Below are positions 1 to 10,980 of a stretch of DNA of 64,000 nt, piece by piece (positions within the stretch are counted from its first letter, which is position 1; every line of letters begins with the position of its first letter). A program made the translations under genes and the position numbers. The notes below the pieces were generated by a model. The model was not told the DNA's origin, did not search any database, and saw nothing but the letters and a program-made list of their open reading frames with translations. Location: the NCBI GenBank assembly GCA_039621445.1, contig CP154957.1, positions 40,388,011-40,452,010 of the forward strand. Direction: 5' to 3'. The stretch comes from Euglena gracilis (lineage: Eukaryota; Euglenida; Euglenophyceae; Euglenales).

Positions 1-249
1 ATTTCATCAGCTGCTGGTTTCGCATTTTTCTAAATTCCCTACTGTTTTGCCGACTCTTGGGAAAAATGAAATACTTGTCAGGGGAAACACTCACCCAACT
101 CACGATTCATGCACGTCCTCAATTCTGGAGATCATTCAGAAAAAGAACAAAAATGGGGGGAGTGCTTCCTCCCCACACACCCCAGCTGGAGGGGCCAACC
201 ACAAAGATTGAACCGATGGAACAGGGGTTTGCAAATGTAAGCATTATGA

Positions 250-406
250 CATGGACAGGACCTTGTGGGTGCTGTTGTACATGGAACTGCTTCTGATAGA
301 TGTCCAGGGTGGGCTGCAATGTTTGGGGTACGAGCTGGTGCGGGGTGCCGACAAGGTGAGGCGTGTAAGCCTGCAATGGCTGGGGCTGCGGCGAGAATTG
401 CTGGAC
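250..406 (-). CDS. Pro/Gln-rich 3' exon of the RRM gene (partial)
   Basis: The minus strand carries an acceptor (ending CACAACAG) just before position 406 and then an open frame rich in Gln and Pro (VQQFSPQPQPLQAYTP and onward). The frame begins in phase 0, matching the phase in which the previous exon (922-1065) ends. The donor is unresolved. A GTACAA at about 277-282 is possible, and the frame stays open to 119, so the left boundary is approximate. The composition matches the other tail exons of the same gene (10843-10980, 922-1065). Low-complexity P/Q tails are common in RNA-binding proteins and often mediate protein-protein contacts; that role here is inference. The gene probably continues off the left edge. 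Confidence 0.5.
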
Positions 407-921
407 CTGTTGTGAGCCCAGAATCAAATGCAGTCCTAAGCTCGAGAGCACAGAGGATCCATTGGCTGCGAACCTTGACAGCTACTGTGGAGGAGCCAGA
501 AGCTCGGGAGCCTCAAAGAGAATAGACAATCCAGTTTTTCTGAAGGAATGCAAACTCCCCATTTCCACATTTGGGAGGGATTTCAAGACCATCAAGGGGG
601 GCTTGAGATTTGGCGCATCACGGGAGGAATCAAACCCTCTTGAAATAGCCTGATTGAACTTTCACTGCCTTCAAGTGCAAACAAATGTCAATTTTATATC
701 AAATTTCTTCTGGGTTTCCTCCGGCTTTTCCAAAAAAAAGCTGCAACTCTTGTATAGAATAGATCATTTGGGTAAAAATATTACAATTTTTATGCTTTGC
801 CCTGAGTGGCACCATCCAGCTTTATTTGGCGTTACATTGTTACATTGTTATATTTGTCTAGCAAAATCAACCCCCTTTCGGTTTTCAAATAATAATAAAA
901 ACTGACAGGAAAAATTCTCAC

Positions 922-1065
922 AATGAAGGTTGGCTCCTGGTGGGTGCTGCTGATACTTAGCTGAGGCCTGTTCCGCATGAATGGCTCATTGGGGGCCTGT
1001 GCCAGAACAGGAACTGCCATCGGAGTGGGCTGGAACTGTGGCTGGACTTGATATAACACGGTTTG
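922..1065 (-). CDS. Pro/Gln-rich internal exon of the RRM gene
   Basis: On the minus strand a pyrimidine-rich tract followed by CACCACAG gives a good acceptor before 1065, and GTGAGA gives a donor at 916-921. The 144-bp exon is exactly 48 codons, phase 0 at both ends, with no stop. It reads QTVLYQVQPQFQPTPMAVPV and onward, with a composition like the neighbouring tail exons. Phase agreement with the exons on either side is the main support. A 514-bp intron separates it from the exon ending at 406. No domain was recognised. Confidence 0.6.
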
Positions 1066-1450
1066 CTGTGGTGAGGAGAGAGGAACAGAGTCGTTCAACA
1101 GCGCCAAATGACAGAGGAGGAAAAAGGAGTATGGCCATCGATTCACCATTGACACATATGCAGGCATTGGAACAATTCCATATGGAGGATAGCGTTAACC
1201 ATTTGTTGCAAACCTTTCACTGGAATAAACAACTGACCAACAACATCCAGCAACGCGATATATGGAATGCAATGAAATGTAACGTGTATTAGCAAATACA
1301 TTATCAAATGACACCTGAAAACAAGTACATTTTATGACCCCCCCCCCAAGGGTCATGGGCTGGAGGATCAGAAATAAAAACAAAAATCAAAAGCCATTTT
1401 TCATTGTGTTGCCTGGTTTTGGTGTTGGTCTAAAGATGCCAGATATATAT

Positions 1451-1618
1451 ATATATATATTATATATACACACATACATATATGTATGTATGTACGTATG
1501 TATGTATGTATGTATGTATGTATGTATGTATGTATGTATGTATGTATGTATGTATGTATGTATGTATGTATGCATGCATGCATGCATGCATGCATGTATG
1601 TATGTATGTATGTTTGTA
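1451..1618. repeat. TATG/CATG microsatellite
   Basis: An (AT)n stretch leads into about 30 copies of TATG with an embedded run of CATG units at about 1570-1597, then returns to TATG. The same TATG-to-CATG switching occurs in the larger tracts at 7022 and 9369. CATG is self-complementary. The cysteine/tyrosine/valine/methionine open frames here are artefacts. Confidence 0.95.
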
Positions 1619-1970
1619 TTATATATACATATGTATACATATGCATATATAATACATAAATAATTTTCTGGCATATACATAAATAATATGTACATATGTA
1701 TACACACAAATTATATATTTTTCCCGACCTTTTCCTGACCTGAGCAGTTTCAATTTTTTTCCCATTTAGCCTGTAATATTTTTTTTTATTGTTTTGCAAT
1801 TGATTTTTCCATTGCATTGTTCCTTTACTAATTTATTTTGTTGACCTTTACGACAAGAATGTCGTCAACGTCGATTTATGCAACGTCGATTGCAGGGCAT
1901 CACCCAAAGCTTGATGAAGTGTGTTGGGGGCCGTCTTAGTAGTACATGGGACCTCCACAGGGGCCAGGGT

Positions 1971-2690
1971 CGGCAGCAAGGAGACCAGCATCGACGCCCA
2001 GAAAACACTGACTTTTTACACAATGACTTTCACTCAGACACACTGTACAGCAATCCAAAGGCAGATCCGGCTGTGAAAATTGCACAGCCCTTCAGCTTTT
2101 ATATCCCGTCGATATGTCGACAATTTGGACTACAATAAAATCCTGCCATCTTTTTTTATTGACTGGTGGGTATCAGTGACCCTGAGGGTTCCCAAGGGAA
2201 ATGCCAAAACAAGGGCTGGTTTGTGGTATTGTTCACCAATGAGTTGCATTTCGGTTTGAAAGAGTTGAAATCTCGTGTATTTCACTGTTATCATTATGAT
2301 TGGGTTCCCAGACAACGTAAACTGTTCAATAAGATCGTTCTGTGGTGGCTGGACAATATTTGTTGTGATAAAAGAAGGGGGCAACTTGCTTGGTAATGCT
2401 GTGGAAATGGCTTGGTAAGTTAGGATCCGCTATGCACGGCCTTTGTGCCAGGCAGGTACTTCCTCAACTCCAAATTGAAGGGAGAAAGAAGCCTGAGAGC
2501 GGTCTGCAAAGAGACCGAACTTCAACCCTATTTACGTACATGTAACTCATTGTTTTGGGGAGACTGAAAGGCTATGTGTTTTTCATAGCCGGATCTACCT
2601 TTGGACTGCTGAACAGTGTGCTTTAGGGGAAATCACTGTGTAAAAAGTCCGTGTTTTCTGGGCGTCGATGCTTGTCTCCTTGCTCCTGAG
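1971..2690. mobile_element. Long-TIR (foldback/MITE-like) element, about 720 bp
   Basis: The left arm (about 1971-2111) and right arm (about 2552-2690) are inverted copies of each other over at least 115 bp, with only scattered mismatches. For example GCAAGGAGAC...ACTTTTTACACA on the left is matched by its complement at 2638-2685, and the match continues through CAGATCCGGCTGTGAAA. The roughly 440-bp centre has no recognisable transposase. A 76-84 aa open frame exists on each strand but matches nothing I know. The structure fits a non-autonomous DNA transposon or foldback element inside the giant intron. A target-site duplication was not evident. Confidence 0.75.
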
Positions 2691-2699
2691 AAAACCACT

Positions 2700-3540
2700 C
2701 AATCACCCCCTCTGGGGGGGGGGACAGACACACCTTAAGCAATGGTATGGCCAAACCCCACCCACCTGCTCCTTTGAAAACCCACCCACCCACAACCTCC
2801 CCCCAGAGGTGTCGTCAATAAACCCACCACCCAAAACACACCCAACAGCCGAACCCCTGAAAAAAAAAATTTGGCCCGGCTGTAGCTGGGCCAAAGACTG
2901 GCCCCTGGTGCCCCCCAGGAGGAGGGTCCAGCGGCTCCAACCCACCCACCCACCCCCAGAAAACCCACCACCCACCCCTCCAGGTGAGGGTCACACAGGT
3001 GTTCAGTGAATCTGTGGTCTTCATGCATGCATGCATGCATGCATGATTTGGGGGTTAAGGGCACTTTTTAAGGATCATTCTTGTCCCAAGGCCATGCTCA
3101 CCCCAAAACACTTCCAGGAGAATTAAATGATGACACCTCCCAAATAATATGCTGTTTGGGTTATCCCCTGAGAATATTAATTATTAAGTATTCCCATCGC
3201 TTCTAAAAATAGAACGGAAAACAACAATATATTACTACAAGAAATTGCTAAGAAAAAACCTTTCACTATTGATTTCATCATCCAACATTGGGCACTGGAG
3301 CATACAGGAATCAGAGGTCGAAGGCCTTGCTGCGGATAACCTGGCTGGGGTGGGATGGCTCCAGGTATGAGGTAATGTTGCGCAAGGCTGTTGCCAAGGT
3401 TCTGATGCAACAAAAGATGTGCAAATGTGTCCATGTCCACATGGAGCAAGTTGCTGAGGGGAAAGATAAACCTCCCCCCACTTATAACCCCCCACTTATA
3501 AAACCCCCGCCACTCATCACCCACCCCCTCGATGAACCAA
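2700..3540. other. G/C-run-rich intronic DNA without genes
   Basis: Homopolymer-bounded CACCCACC-type sequence, a short CATG repeat at 3024-3043, and CCCCCACTTATAA words at 3474-3500. The latter word also forms inverted pairs at 33.4-33.74 kb. No coding segment is supported. Confidence 0.7.
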
Positions 3541-3544
3541 ACCT

Positions 3545-4335
3545 TGACTTAGGAAAATGAAAACCACCGGGGAATTGATTTTTTGGCAATTTTTTTTTAA
3601 AGACCAGAGGCTTTTTTCGGACCCAGGGGAGGTCCGGACCCACCCACCCACCCGTGCCCTGGGCCTGTGGGACAGCACCGGGCGGTGGGGAGTTTGGGGG
3701 GAACACTTTTTGGGGGTCAATTTTGGGGTGAAAAAAATTTTCGGCACAAAATAGAAAAAAAATGACAAAAATAGAAAAAAAAACTCCACCTCTGGCAGGG
3801 TACCCACCTGGCCCAACTCCCCCTGGGTCCTGGCAGAGCTCCCCCCGGGAGGGGGGGCTCTGCCAGGACCCACCCACCACACCCCCCTGGGTCACAAAAC
3901 TTTTCAAAAATCTCTGTTTGAGACCAGCCATCATCAAACAGGGACTTTTTTAAGACCGGGGGGGAGGGGGGGAGGGGGTCGGCACCCACCCCACCCCCCA
4001 CCCCCTCGGGTGGCCCCCCCTCGGGGGAGGGGGGGTCCCGGGGGGGGGGTCCCGGCGGGGGGGCACCCACTTTTGCCCAAAAATGGCCAAAAATGCTAAA
4101 AATAGTACCTTTTTTCAAAAGTTTCGGCGCGCGCCGAAGGTGCCAAAAAAGATATACCCACCAGCCCCTGCCCCCCCGGGGGGAAGGGGTCCAAGGGACC
4201 CCCCCCCCCGGGGGAGGGAGTCCAAGACTAAAAAAAAACCACCTGTCATCAAAAAAATGTCATTTTTGACCAAACTTGCCAAAGATTGCCGATTTCGGGG
4301 TTTTGGTGTCATTTTGGGGGTCGGATTTCCATGAA
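3545..4335. repeat. Dispersed repeat family copy with GC hairpin
   Basis: Segments here recur elsewhere. The part around 3555-3600 and 4245-4330 (ATCAAAAAATG...TTTTTGACCAAA...) is closely similar to 33460-33645. The part around 4075-4145 (CCAAAAATGGCCAAAAATGC, then a GGCGCGCGCC-type hairpin) resembles 28700-28795. The copies differ mainly in G/C run length. No coding potential was recognised. Confidence 0.6.
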
Positions 4336-4590
4336 CAATCCATCCATCCATTCATCCATCCATCCATCCATCCATTCATCCATCCATACATACACACATA
4401 CATACATACATACATACATACATACATACATACATACATACATACATACATACATACATACATACATACATACATACATACATACATACATACATACATA
4501 CATACATACATACATACATACATACATACATACATACATACATACATACATACATACATACATACATACATACATACATCACTTACATAA
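4336..4590. repeat. CATC then TACA microsatellite
   Basis: About ten CATC/CATT units are followed by about 48 TACA units, ending in the sequence CATCACTTACATAAGTACAT that also closes the tract at 7380. It is the first of three TACA tracts in the higher-order repeat. Confidence 0.95.
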
Positions 4591-4599
4591 GTACATACA

Positions 4600-4800
4600 T
4601 TTGAGCAACAACAACAACAATTTTTTTTTTGCTTTTTGAATAACTTTTTCTGTGTGCGTTGTCAGGTCCCGAAAACAACAAAAGTGTATTATATTAGGAT
4701 AGGAGGACAAATGATGGAATAGGTACCAGGACTCGATGAGACACCTAGGTATGGTGAACTGGTGGTACCCTTCCGACTTAGAAAAATTTTCGCCGCGTGG
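4600..4800. repeat. Spacer module of the higher-order repeat, copy 1
   Basis: A CAACAACAA stretch is followed by about 150 bp (TTTTTGCTTTTTGAATAACT, then onward to GAACTGGTGGTACCC). It is almost identical to 7405-7610 and in both places separates a TACA tract from the roughly 206-bp satellite. It is unique-looking rather than simple sequence, so it is a good probe for counting copies of this unit in the genome. Copy 2 has about 16 CAA units where this copy has 4. Confidence 0.85.
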
Positions 4801-4813
4801 GCCATTTTGGGGT

Positions 4814-5945
4814 CAAAAAATCGATTTTCACAAAATATCTCGAAACCCGTGGGGAATTGAAGGAAACGCCCCCCAGGCAAAATTGAAGCCCCTGGGACCT
4901 CCCAACCACTGGTGGAGACCCGGGGGTCCGGCTGTCCGGCTTGGCCCAGATACGGGCCGTCGAAGGTCCAAAAAAGGGGCCCCAAGGGGCGACTTGGGCA
5001 TTTTTGGCAATTTTGGGGTAAAAAAAATCGATTTTTCCAAAATATTTCGAAACCCGTGGGGAGTTGAAGGAAACACCCCTGAGGCAAAATTGAAGCCCCT
5101 GGGACCTCCCAACCACTGGTAGAGAGCCGGGGGTCCGGCTGTCCGGCTTTTCCCAGATACGGGCCGTCAAAGGTCCAAAAAGGGGGCCCCAGGGGGGGAA
5201 CGGGCATTTTTGGCCATTTTGGGGTCAAAAAATCGATTTTTTTGAAAATTACCCAAAACGGATGGGGAACTGAACGGACCCACCCGGGGACCCAAACCAA
5301 CCATGGGGGACCCCCAAGTGGCCTGTATACACCCCACATACCCCCGGCCCCTCCGGACCGTTTTGGGGCCCGTTCAGGGCCCCCAAAAGGCGTTCCCACA
5401 GGACTTGGCCGTTTTTCAGCCTTCCGGGGGGCAAAAAATCGATTTTTTGAAAATTACCCAAAACGGATGGGGAACTGCACGGACCCACCCGGGGACCCAA
5501 ACCAACCATGGAGGACCCCCAAGTGGCCTGTATACACCCCACATACCCCCGGCCCCTCCGGACCGTTTTGGGGCCCGTACGGGGCCCCCCAAACGGGGTT
5601 CCCACAGGACTCAGCCGTTTCCAGCCTTCCGGGGGGCAAAAAATCGATTTTTTAAAAATTACCCAAAATGGATGGGGAACTGCACGCGCCCACCCGGGGA
5701 CCCAAACCAACCATGGGGGACCCCCAAGTGGCCTGTGTACACCCCACATACCCCCGGCCCCCCCGGACCGTTTTGGGGCCCGTACGGGGCCCCCCAAAAG
5801 GGGTTCCCACAGGACTTGGCCGTTTTTCAGCCTTCCGGGGGGCAAAAAATCGGTTTTTTAAAAATTACCCAGAGCCGATGGGGAACTGCACGGACCCAGC
5901 CGGGGACCCAAACGAACCATAGGGGACCCCCAAGCGGCCTGTATA
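4814..5945. repeat. Satellite array, about 206-bp period, 5.5 copies, two subtypes
   Basis: The anchor CAAAAAATCGATTTTT recurs at 4814, about 5020, 5226, 5432, 5637 and 5843, giving spacings of 205-206 bp. The first two units are one subtype, containing CGAAACCCGTGGGG and GATACGGGCCGTC. The rest are a second subtype, containing CCACATACCCCCGGCCCC and TTCCCACAGGACTTGGCCG. The constant period across different internal sequence suggests both descend from one ancestral monomer. A long plus-strand frame starting at 5303 exists only because the period avoids stops in one frame. Confidence 0.9.
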
Positions 5946-6870
5946 CCGCCGCCGGCCGTGCCGGACCCTGCCGCTGGGCCGGGCCGGGCCGGGCCGCCGA
6001 CCAGGCCTGGCCGAGCCGTGCCAGGCAGGGTCAGGCCGCTAGGCTGGGCCGGCCAAGCCGTGCCGCCGGCCGTGCCGGGCTGTGCCGCCGGGCCGGGCCG
6101 GGCTGGGCCTGGCCAGTCCAGGTCAGGCCGGGGCCGCTTTCTGTGCTGCCGGGCCGGGCCGGGCCGGACCGGGCCGCTGAGCTGCCGGCCAGGCCGGCCA
6201 TGCCGCCGGGCTGCCGGCCGTGCCGATCCGTGCCGCCGGGCCAGCCGCCGCCTGCCCCCGGGCCGGCCGCCTGGCCCGCGCCGGCTAGGCCGCCGCCGGC
6301 CGCCGCCGGCGGCCCCCCCGGCCAGGCCGGGCCTGCCGGCTGTGCCGCCGGGCCGGGCTGGGCCACTGGGCCGCCGGGCCGCCGGGCCTGGCCGGGCCCG
6401 GCCGGCCGGGCCAGGCCGGCCCGCCGCCGGCCGCTGGGCCGGGCCGGCCGGGCCGCTGGGCCGCCAGCCGGCCCCGGCCTGCCGGGCCGGGCCGGGCCAG
6501 CTGCCACCCGCCGGGCCACCACCGGGCCCGGCTGTGCCGCCAGCCGGACCGGACCTGGGGCCGCCAGCCGGACCAGGCCGTCGGGCCGCTGGCCTCCGGG
6601 CCGGGCCGGGCCTGGGTGTGCCGGCCGGGCCGGGCCGCTGGGCCGCCTCTCAGGCCGGGCCATGCCGCCGGACCGCCGCTGTGCCGGGCCGTGCCGCCAG
6701 GCCAGGCCAGGCCAGGCCAGGCCGGGTCAGGGCCGGGCCGCTGGCTGTGCCGCCGGGCCGCGCGCCGCTGGGCCGCCGGGCCGCTGGGTCTGGCCGCCGG
6801 GCTGCTGGCTGTGCCGGGCCGGGCCGCTTATGTCGCCGGCCGGGCCGGGCTGCGTCAGACCACCGGGCAG
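5946..6870. repeat. GGCC/GCCGGG-rich array 1
   Basis: More than 900 bp made almost entirely of degenerate GCCGGGCC and GCCGCCGGGC units, very high in G+C and CpG. It starts abruptly in a satellite monomer and ends abruptly at about 6870. Protein frames are Gly/Pro/Arg/Ala artefacts open on several strands. Its sister array is at 8148-9280. Confidence 0.9.
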
Positions 6871-6929
6871 CCATTAGCAAATCCATCTTTTTGCGTCCGG
6901 CCTGAAAAGCAGATTGATGGAAAAATTGC

Positions 6930-7021
6930 GTCCGCAATGTGAGGATGTGGCTAACCACGCTTTTGGGAGAGGGGGGGGGGTGATCGAAGCTCACGCGCGT
7001 AGCGAAGCTAGCGCCTACTTG
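6930..7021. repeat. Junction module, copy 1
   Basis: About 90 bp joins the GC array to the TACA tract: GGCTAACCACGCTTTTGGG, a G run, then AAGCTCACGCGCGTAGCGAA. It is nearly identical to 9286-9368, which has the same neighbours on both sides. This shows that GC array, junction and TACA tract were copied as one unit. Confidence 0.85.
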
Positions 7022-7405
7022 TACATACATACATACATACATACATACCATACATACATACATGCATACATACATACATACATACATACATACATACATA
7101 CATACATACATACATACATACATACATACATACATACATACATGCATGCATGCATGCATGCATGCATGCATGCATGCATGCATGCAGACATACATACATA
7201 CATACATACATACATACATACATACATACATACATGCATGCATGCATGCATGCATGCATGCATGCATGCATGCATGCATACATACATACATACATACATA
7301 CATACATACATACATACATACATACATACATACATACATACATACATACACACATACACACATGCATACATACATACATACATCACTTACATAAATACAT
7401 ACATG

Positions 7406-7452
<47 letters not shown>

Positions 7453-7453
7453 C
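7022..7453. repeat. TACA/CATG microsatellite with CAA tail
   Basis: TACA units are interrupted by two blocks of CATG units (about 7140-7185 and 7234-7277), which mirror each other in layout. The tract closes with CATCACTTACAT and a run of about 16 CAA. It is the second TACA tract of the higher-order repeat. Confidence 0.95.
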
Positions 7454-7460
7454 GAAATTT

Positions 7461-8147
7461 TTTTGCTTTTTGAATAACTTTTTCTGTGTGCGTTGTCAGA
7501 CCCCGAAAACAACAAAAATGTAGTATATTAGGATAGGAGGACAAATGATGGAATAGGTCCCAGGACTCGACGAGACACCTAGGTATGGTGAACTGGTGGT
7601 ACCCCCGGGTCCCTTCCAATGGGGACCCCCCAACCGCTCGTGGAGACCCGGGGGTCCGGCTGTCCGGCTTGGCCCAGATACGGGCCGTCGAAGGTCCAAA
7701 AAAAGGGGCCCCAAGGGGCGACTTGGGCATTTTTGGCTATTTTGGGGTCAAAAAATCGATTTTTCCAAAATATCTCGAAACCCGTGGGCCCCGGCAAAAT
7801 TGAAGCCCCTGAGACCCCCCCCCAACCACTGGTGGAGACCCGGGGGTCTGGCTGTCTGGCTTGGCCCAGATATGGGCCGTTTCGGGGCCCGTACGGGGCC
7901 CCCCAAAAGGGGTTCCCACAGGACTTGGCCGTTTTTCAGCCTTCCGGGGGGCAAAAAAATCGATTTTTTAAAAATTACCCAAAACGGATGGGGAACTGCA
8001 CGGACCCACCCGGGACCCAAACCAACCGTGGGGGACCCCCCAAGTGGCCTGCATACACCCCACAGACCCCCGGTGCCTCCGGACCGTTTTGGGGCCCGTA
8101 CGGCCCCCCAAAAGAGGTTCCCACAGGACTTGGCCATTTTTTAGCCT
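7461..8147. repeat. Spacer module and satellite, copy 2
   Basis: Positions 7461-7610 repeat the spacer of 4627-4790. About two monomers of the 206-bp satellite follow (anchors at 7749 and about 7952), one of each subtype. The array is shorter than copy 1 and passes into the second GC array near 8148. The order spacer, subtype 1, subtype 2, GC array is the same as in copy 1. Confidence 0.85.
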
Positions 8148-9280
8148 GGCCACTAGGCTGCCGGCCAGGCCAGGCCGGGCCGGGCCGGGCCGGGCTGGGC
8201 TCGGGCAGCTGGCCATGCTGGGCCGGGCCGTGCCGCCGCCAGGATGCCGGCTGTGCCGGGCCGGGCCAGGCTGTGATGGGCCGTCTGCCAGGCCGGGCCG
8301 AGACAAGCCGTCGGGCCGCCGGTCGTGCCGGGCCGGGCCGGGCCGCCGGGCTGGGCCGGGTCAAGCCGTGCTGGGCCGGGTCGAGCCTGGCCGCCGGGCT
8401 GCCGGCCGTGCCGTTCCGGGCCGTGCTGCCGGGCCGGGCAAGACCGTCGGGCCGTCGGTTGGGCCGGGCCGGGTAAAGCCGGGCCAGGGAGCCGGCCGTG
8501 CCGGGCCGGGGCGCCGACCGTGCCGGGCTGGGCCGCCGTGCCAGGTCGGGCCGGGCCGGGTCAAGCCGGGCCGGGGCGCCGGCCGTGCCAGGCCGGGCTG
8601 CTGGGCCGCCGGCCGGGCCGGGCCGGGTCAAGCCAAGCCGGGGCGCCGGCCGGGCCGAGCCGGGCCGGGCCGGGTTGGGCTGCCGGGCCGCCGGCCGTAC
8701 CGGGCCGGGCCGTGCCGCCGCAGGGACGCCGGCTGTGCCGGGCCGGGCCAGGCTGGGCTGGGCCGCCGGCTGGGCCAGGCCGGACCGCCGGCTGGGTCGG
8801 GCTGGGTCAGGCTGCTGGGCCGCCGGCTGTGCCGGGCCGGGCTGCCGGCCGTGCCGGGCCGGGCCGTGCCGCCGGGCCGGGCCGGGCCGTGCCGCCGGGC
8901 CGCCGGCCTTGCCGGGCCGGGCCGCCAGCCGGGCCGGGTCGTGCCGCTGGGCCGCCATCCGGGCCGGGCCGGGCCGCTGGGCCGCCGGTCGGGCCGGGTC
9001 AAGCCAAGCCGGGGCGCTGGCCGGGCAGGGCCGGGCCGGGCTGCCGGGCTGCCGGCCGGGCCGGGTTGGGCTGCCAGGCCGCCGGCCGTGTCGGGCCGGG
9101 CTGTGCCGCCGCCGGGATGCGGCTGTGCCGGGCCGGGCCGGGCCGCCGGGCTCCGGCCGTGCCGGGCCGGGCCGGGTCAAGCCAAGCCGGGGCGCCGGCC
9201 GGGCCGGGCCGGGCCGGGCCAGGATGGAATGCTGGGCCGCCGGCCGTGCCGGGCCGGGCCGGGCCGCCGCCAGTCCGCTG
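8148..9280. repeat. GGCC/GCCGGG-rich array 2
   Basis: Over 1.1 kb of degenerate GCCGGGCC, GGGTCAAGCC and GCCGCCGG units. It has a looser internal order than a satellite, with recurring phrases such as GGGTCAAGCCGGGCCGGGGC. No genuine coding potential. It occupies the same position in the higher-order repeat as 5946-6870. Confidence 0.9.
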
Positions 9281-9285
9281 GGAAA

Positions 9286-9368
9286 TGTGACGATATGGCT
9301 CACCACGCTTTTGGGGGAGGGGGGGGGGAGCGAAGCTCACGCGCGTAGCGAAGCTAGCGTCGACTTGT
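9286..9368. repeat. Junction module, copy 2
   Basis: Near-identical partner of 6930-7021. It again links a GC array to a TACA tract through AAGCTCACGCGCGTAGCGAA. Confidence 0.85.
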
Positions 9369-10580
9369 ACATACATACATACATACACACATACATGCAT
9401 ACATACATACATACATACATACATACATACATACATACATACATACATACATACATACATACATACATACATACATACATACATACATACATACATACAT
9501 ACATACATACATACATACATACATACACATACATGCATACATACATACATACATACATACATACATGCATACATACATACATACATGCATACATACATAC
9601 ATACACACGTACATACATAAACACACATACATACATACATACATACATGCATACATACATACATACATACATACATACATACATACATACATACATACAT
9701 ACATACACACATACATACATACATACATACATACATACATACATACATACATACATACATACATACATACATACATACATACATACATACACACGTACAT
9801 ACATAAACACACATACATACATACATGCATACATGCATACATACATACATACATACATACATACATACATACATACATACATACATACATACATACATAC
9901 ATACATACATACATACATACATACATACATACATACATACATACATACATACATACACACATACATCACTTACATACATTGCATACATACATACGTACAT
10001 ACATACATACATACATACATACATACATACATACATACATACATACATACATACATACATACATACATACATACATACATACATACATACACACATACAT
10101 GCATACATACATACATACATACATACATGCATACATACATACATACATACATACATACATACATACATACATACATACATACACACGTACATACATAAAC
10201 ACACATACATACATACATACATACATACATACATACATACATACATACATACATACATACATACATACATACATACATACATACATACATACATACATAC
10301 ATACATACATACATACATACATACATACATACATACATACACACATACATACATACATACATACATACATACATACATACATACATACATACATACATAC
10401 ACACATACATCACTTACATACATTGCAAACATACATACGTACATACATACATACATACATACATACATACATACATACATACATACATACATACATACAT
10501 ACATACATACATACATACATACATACATACATACATACATACATACATACATACATACATACATACATACATACATACAT
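9369..10580. repeat. 1.2-kb TACA microsatellite with internal higher-order repeats
   Basis: The tract is almost pure TACA, but marker variants recur. CACGTACATACATAAACACA lies at about 9604, 9791 and 10184, and a CATCACTTACATACATTGCA-type marker at about 9964 and 10408. So segments of about 187 bp and 440 bp have been duplicated inside the microsatellite. Long open frames in most phases are artefacts. Confidence 0.95.
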
Positions 10581-10842
10581 ACCAAGGGAGGGTTATAGTG
10601 GGGGGTTATACATGTGCGCATATATGTACGTATGTGTGTATCTCTGTAGAAAGATATATACCCCTTCGGCCCACTAGGCAAACCAGCTCCTGTAAATCCG
10701 GCTCCGGCATTTCCACAGAAGGGGGTTTGTGTTTCATGCAAAAGCAACACCCCAGGTTTCAAATTAAAAACCTAGTAAAAATTGGTTCGGGATTGTCCTG
10801 CAATATAAACAAAATGCAAGGCCAGCATACGACGTCTTGCAC

Positions 10843-10980
10843 GGTGAGTGGCAGGAACATCTCCTTCCCCTCTTGAGATTGTTTAACTTGCTGCGGTGAA
10901 TACTGTGGTGGGGGTTGCTGGAGATGTACCGGTGGTGAGAACTGCTTCGATGGATGTCTGGGCGGCTCTGCCTTCATCTT
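10843..10980 (-). CDS. Pro/Gln-rich internal exon of the RRM gene
   Basis: The minus-strand acceptor TTTTTATTGTTCAG ends at 10981 and the donor GTGCAA starts at 10842. The exon is 138 bp, 46 codons, phase 0 at both ends. It reads KMKAEPPRHPSKQFSPPVHL, then QQPPPQYSPQQ. The phase-0 start agrees with the phase-0 end of the zinc-motif exon (11813-11958), and the phase-0 end agrees with the exon at 922-1065. GTGCAA is not an ideal donor, so the exact end is less certain than the start. Confidence 0.65.

Larger units (their letters stand above)
1066..10842 (-). other. Giant intron (about 9.8 kb) of the RRM gene, filled with repeats
   Basis: This interval lies between a phase-0 donor (GTGCAA, 10837-10842) and a phase-0 acceptor at 1066. 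It holds a TATG microsatellite, a long-TIR element, dispersed G/C-rich repeat blocks, and the satellite / GGCC array / TACA higher-order repeat listed separately. No conserved coding segment was found inside. The long open frames here are simple-sequence artefacts. The intron assignment depends on the exons being one gene and could be tested with RNA reads. Confidence 0.5.

Noticed and set aside
1334-1707. MYVC/HTYI-type proteins over the TATG and TACA tracts
   Set aside because: Microsatellite translations, present in many frames at every such tract.
5303-6877. 524-aa plus-strand open frame
   Set aside because: It is the 206-bp satellite followed by the GGCC array. Stop-free reading comes from period and composition, and other frames are open too.
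8498-10198. 566-aa open frame joining Gly/Arg-rich and IHTY repeats
   Set aside because: GC array plus TACA microsatellite. No protein-like composition.
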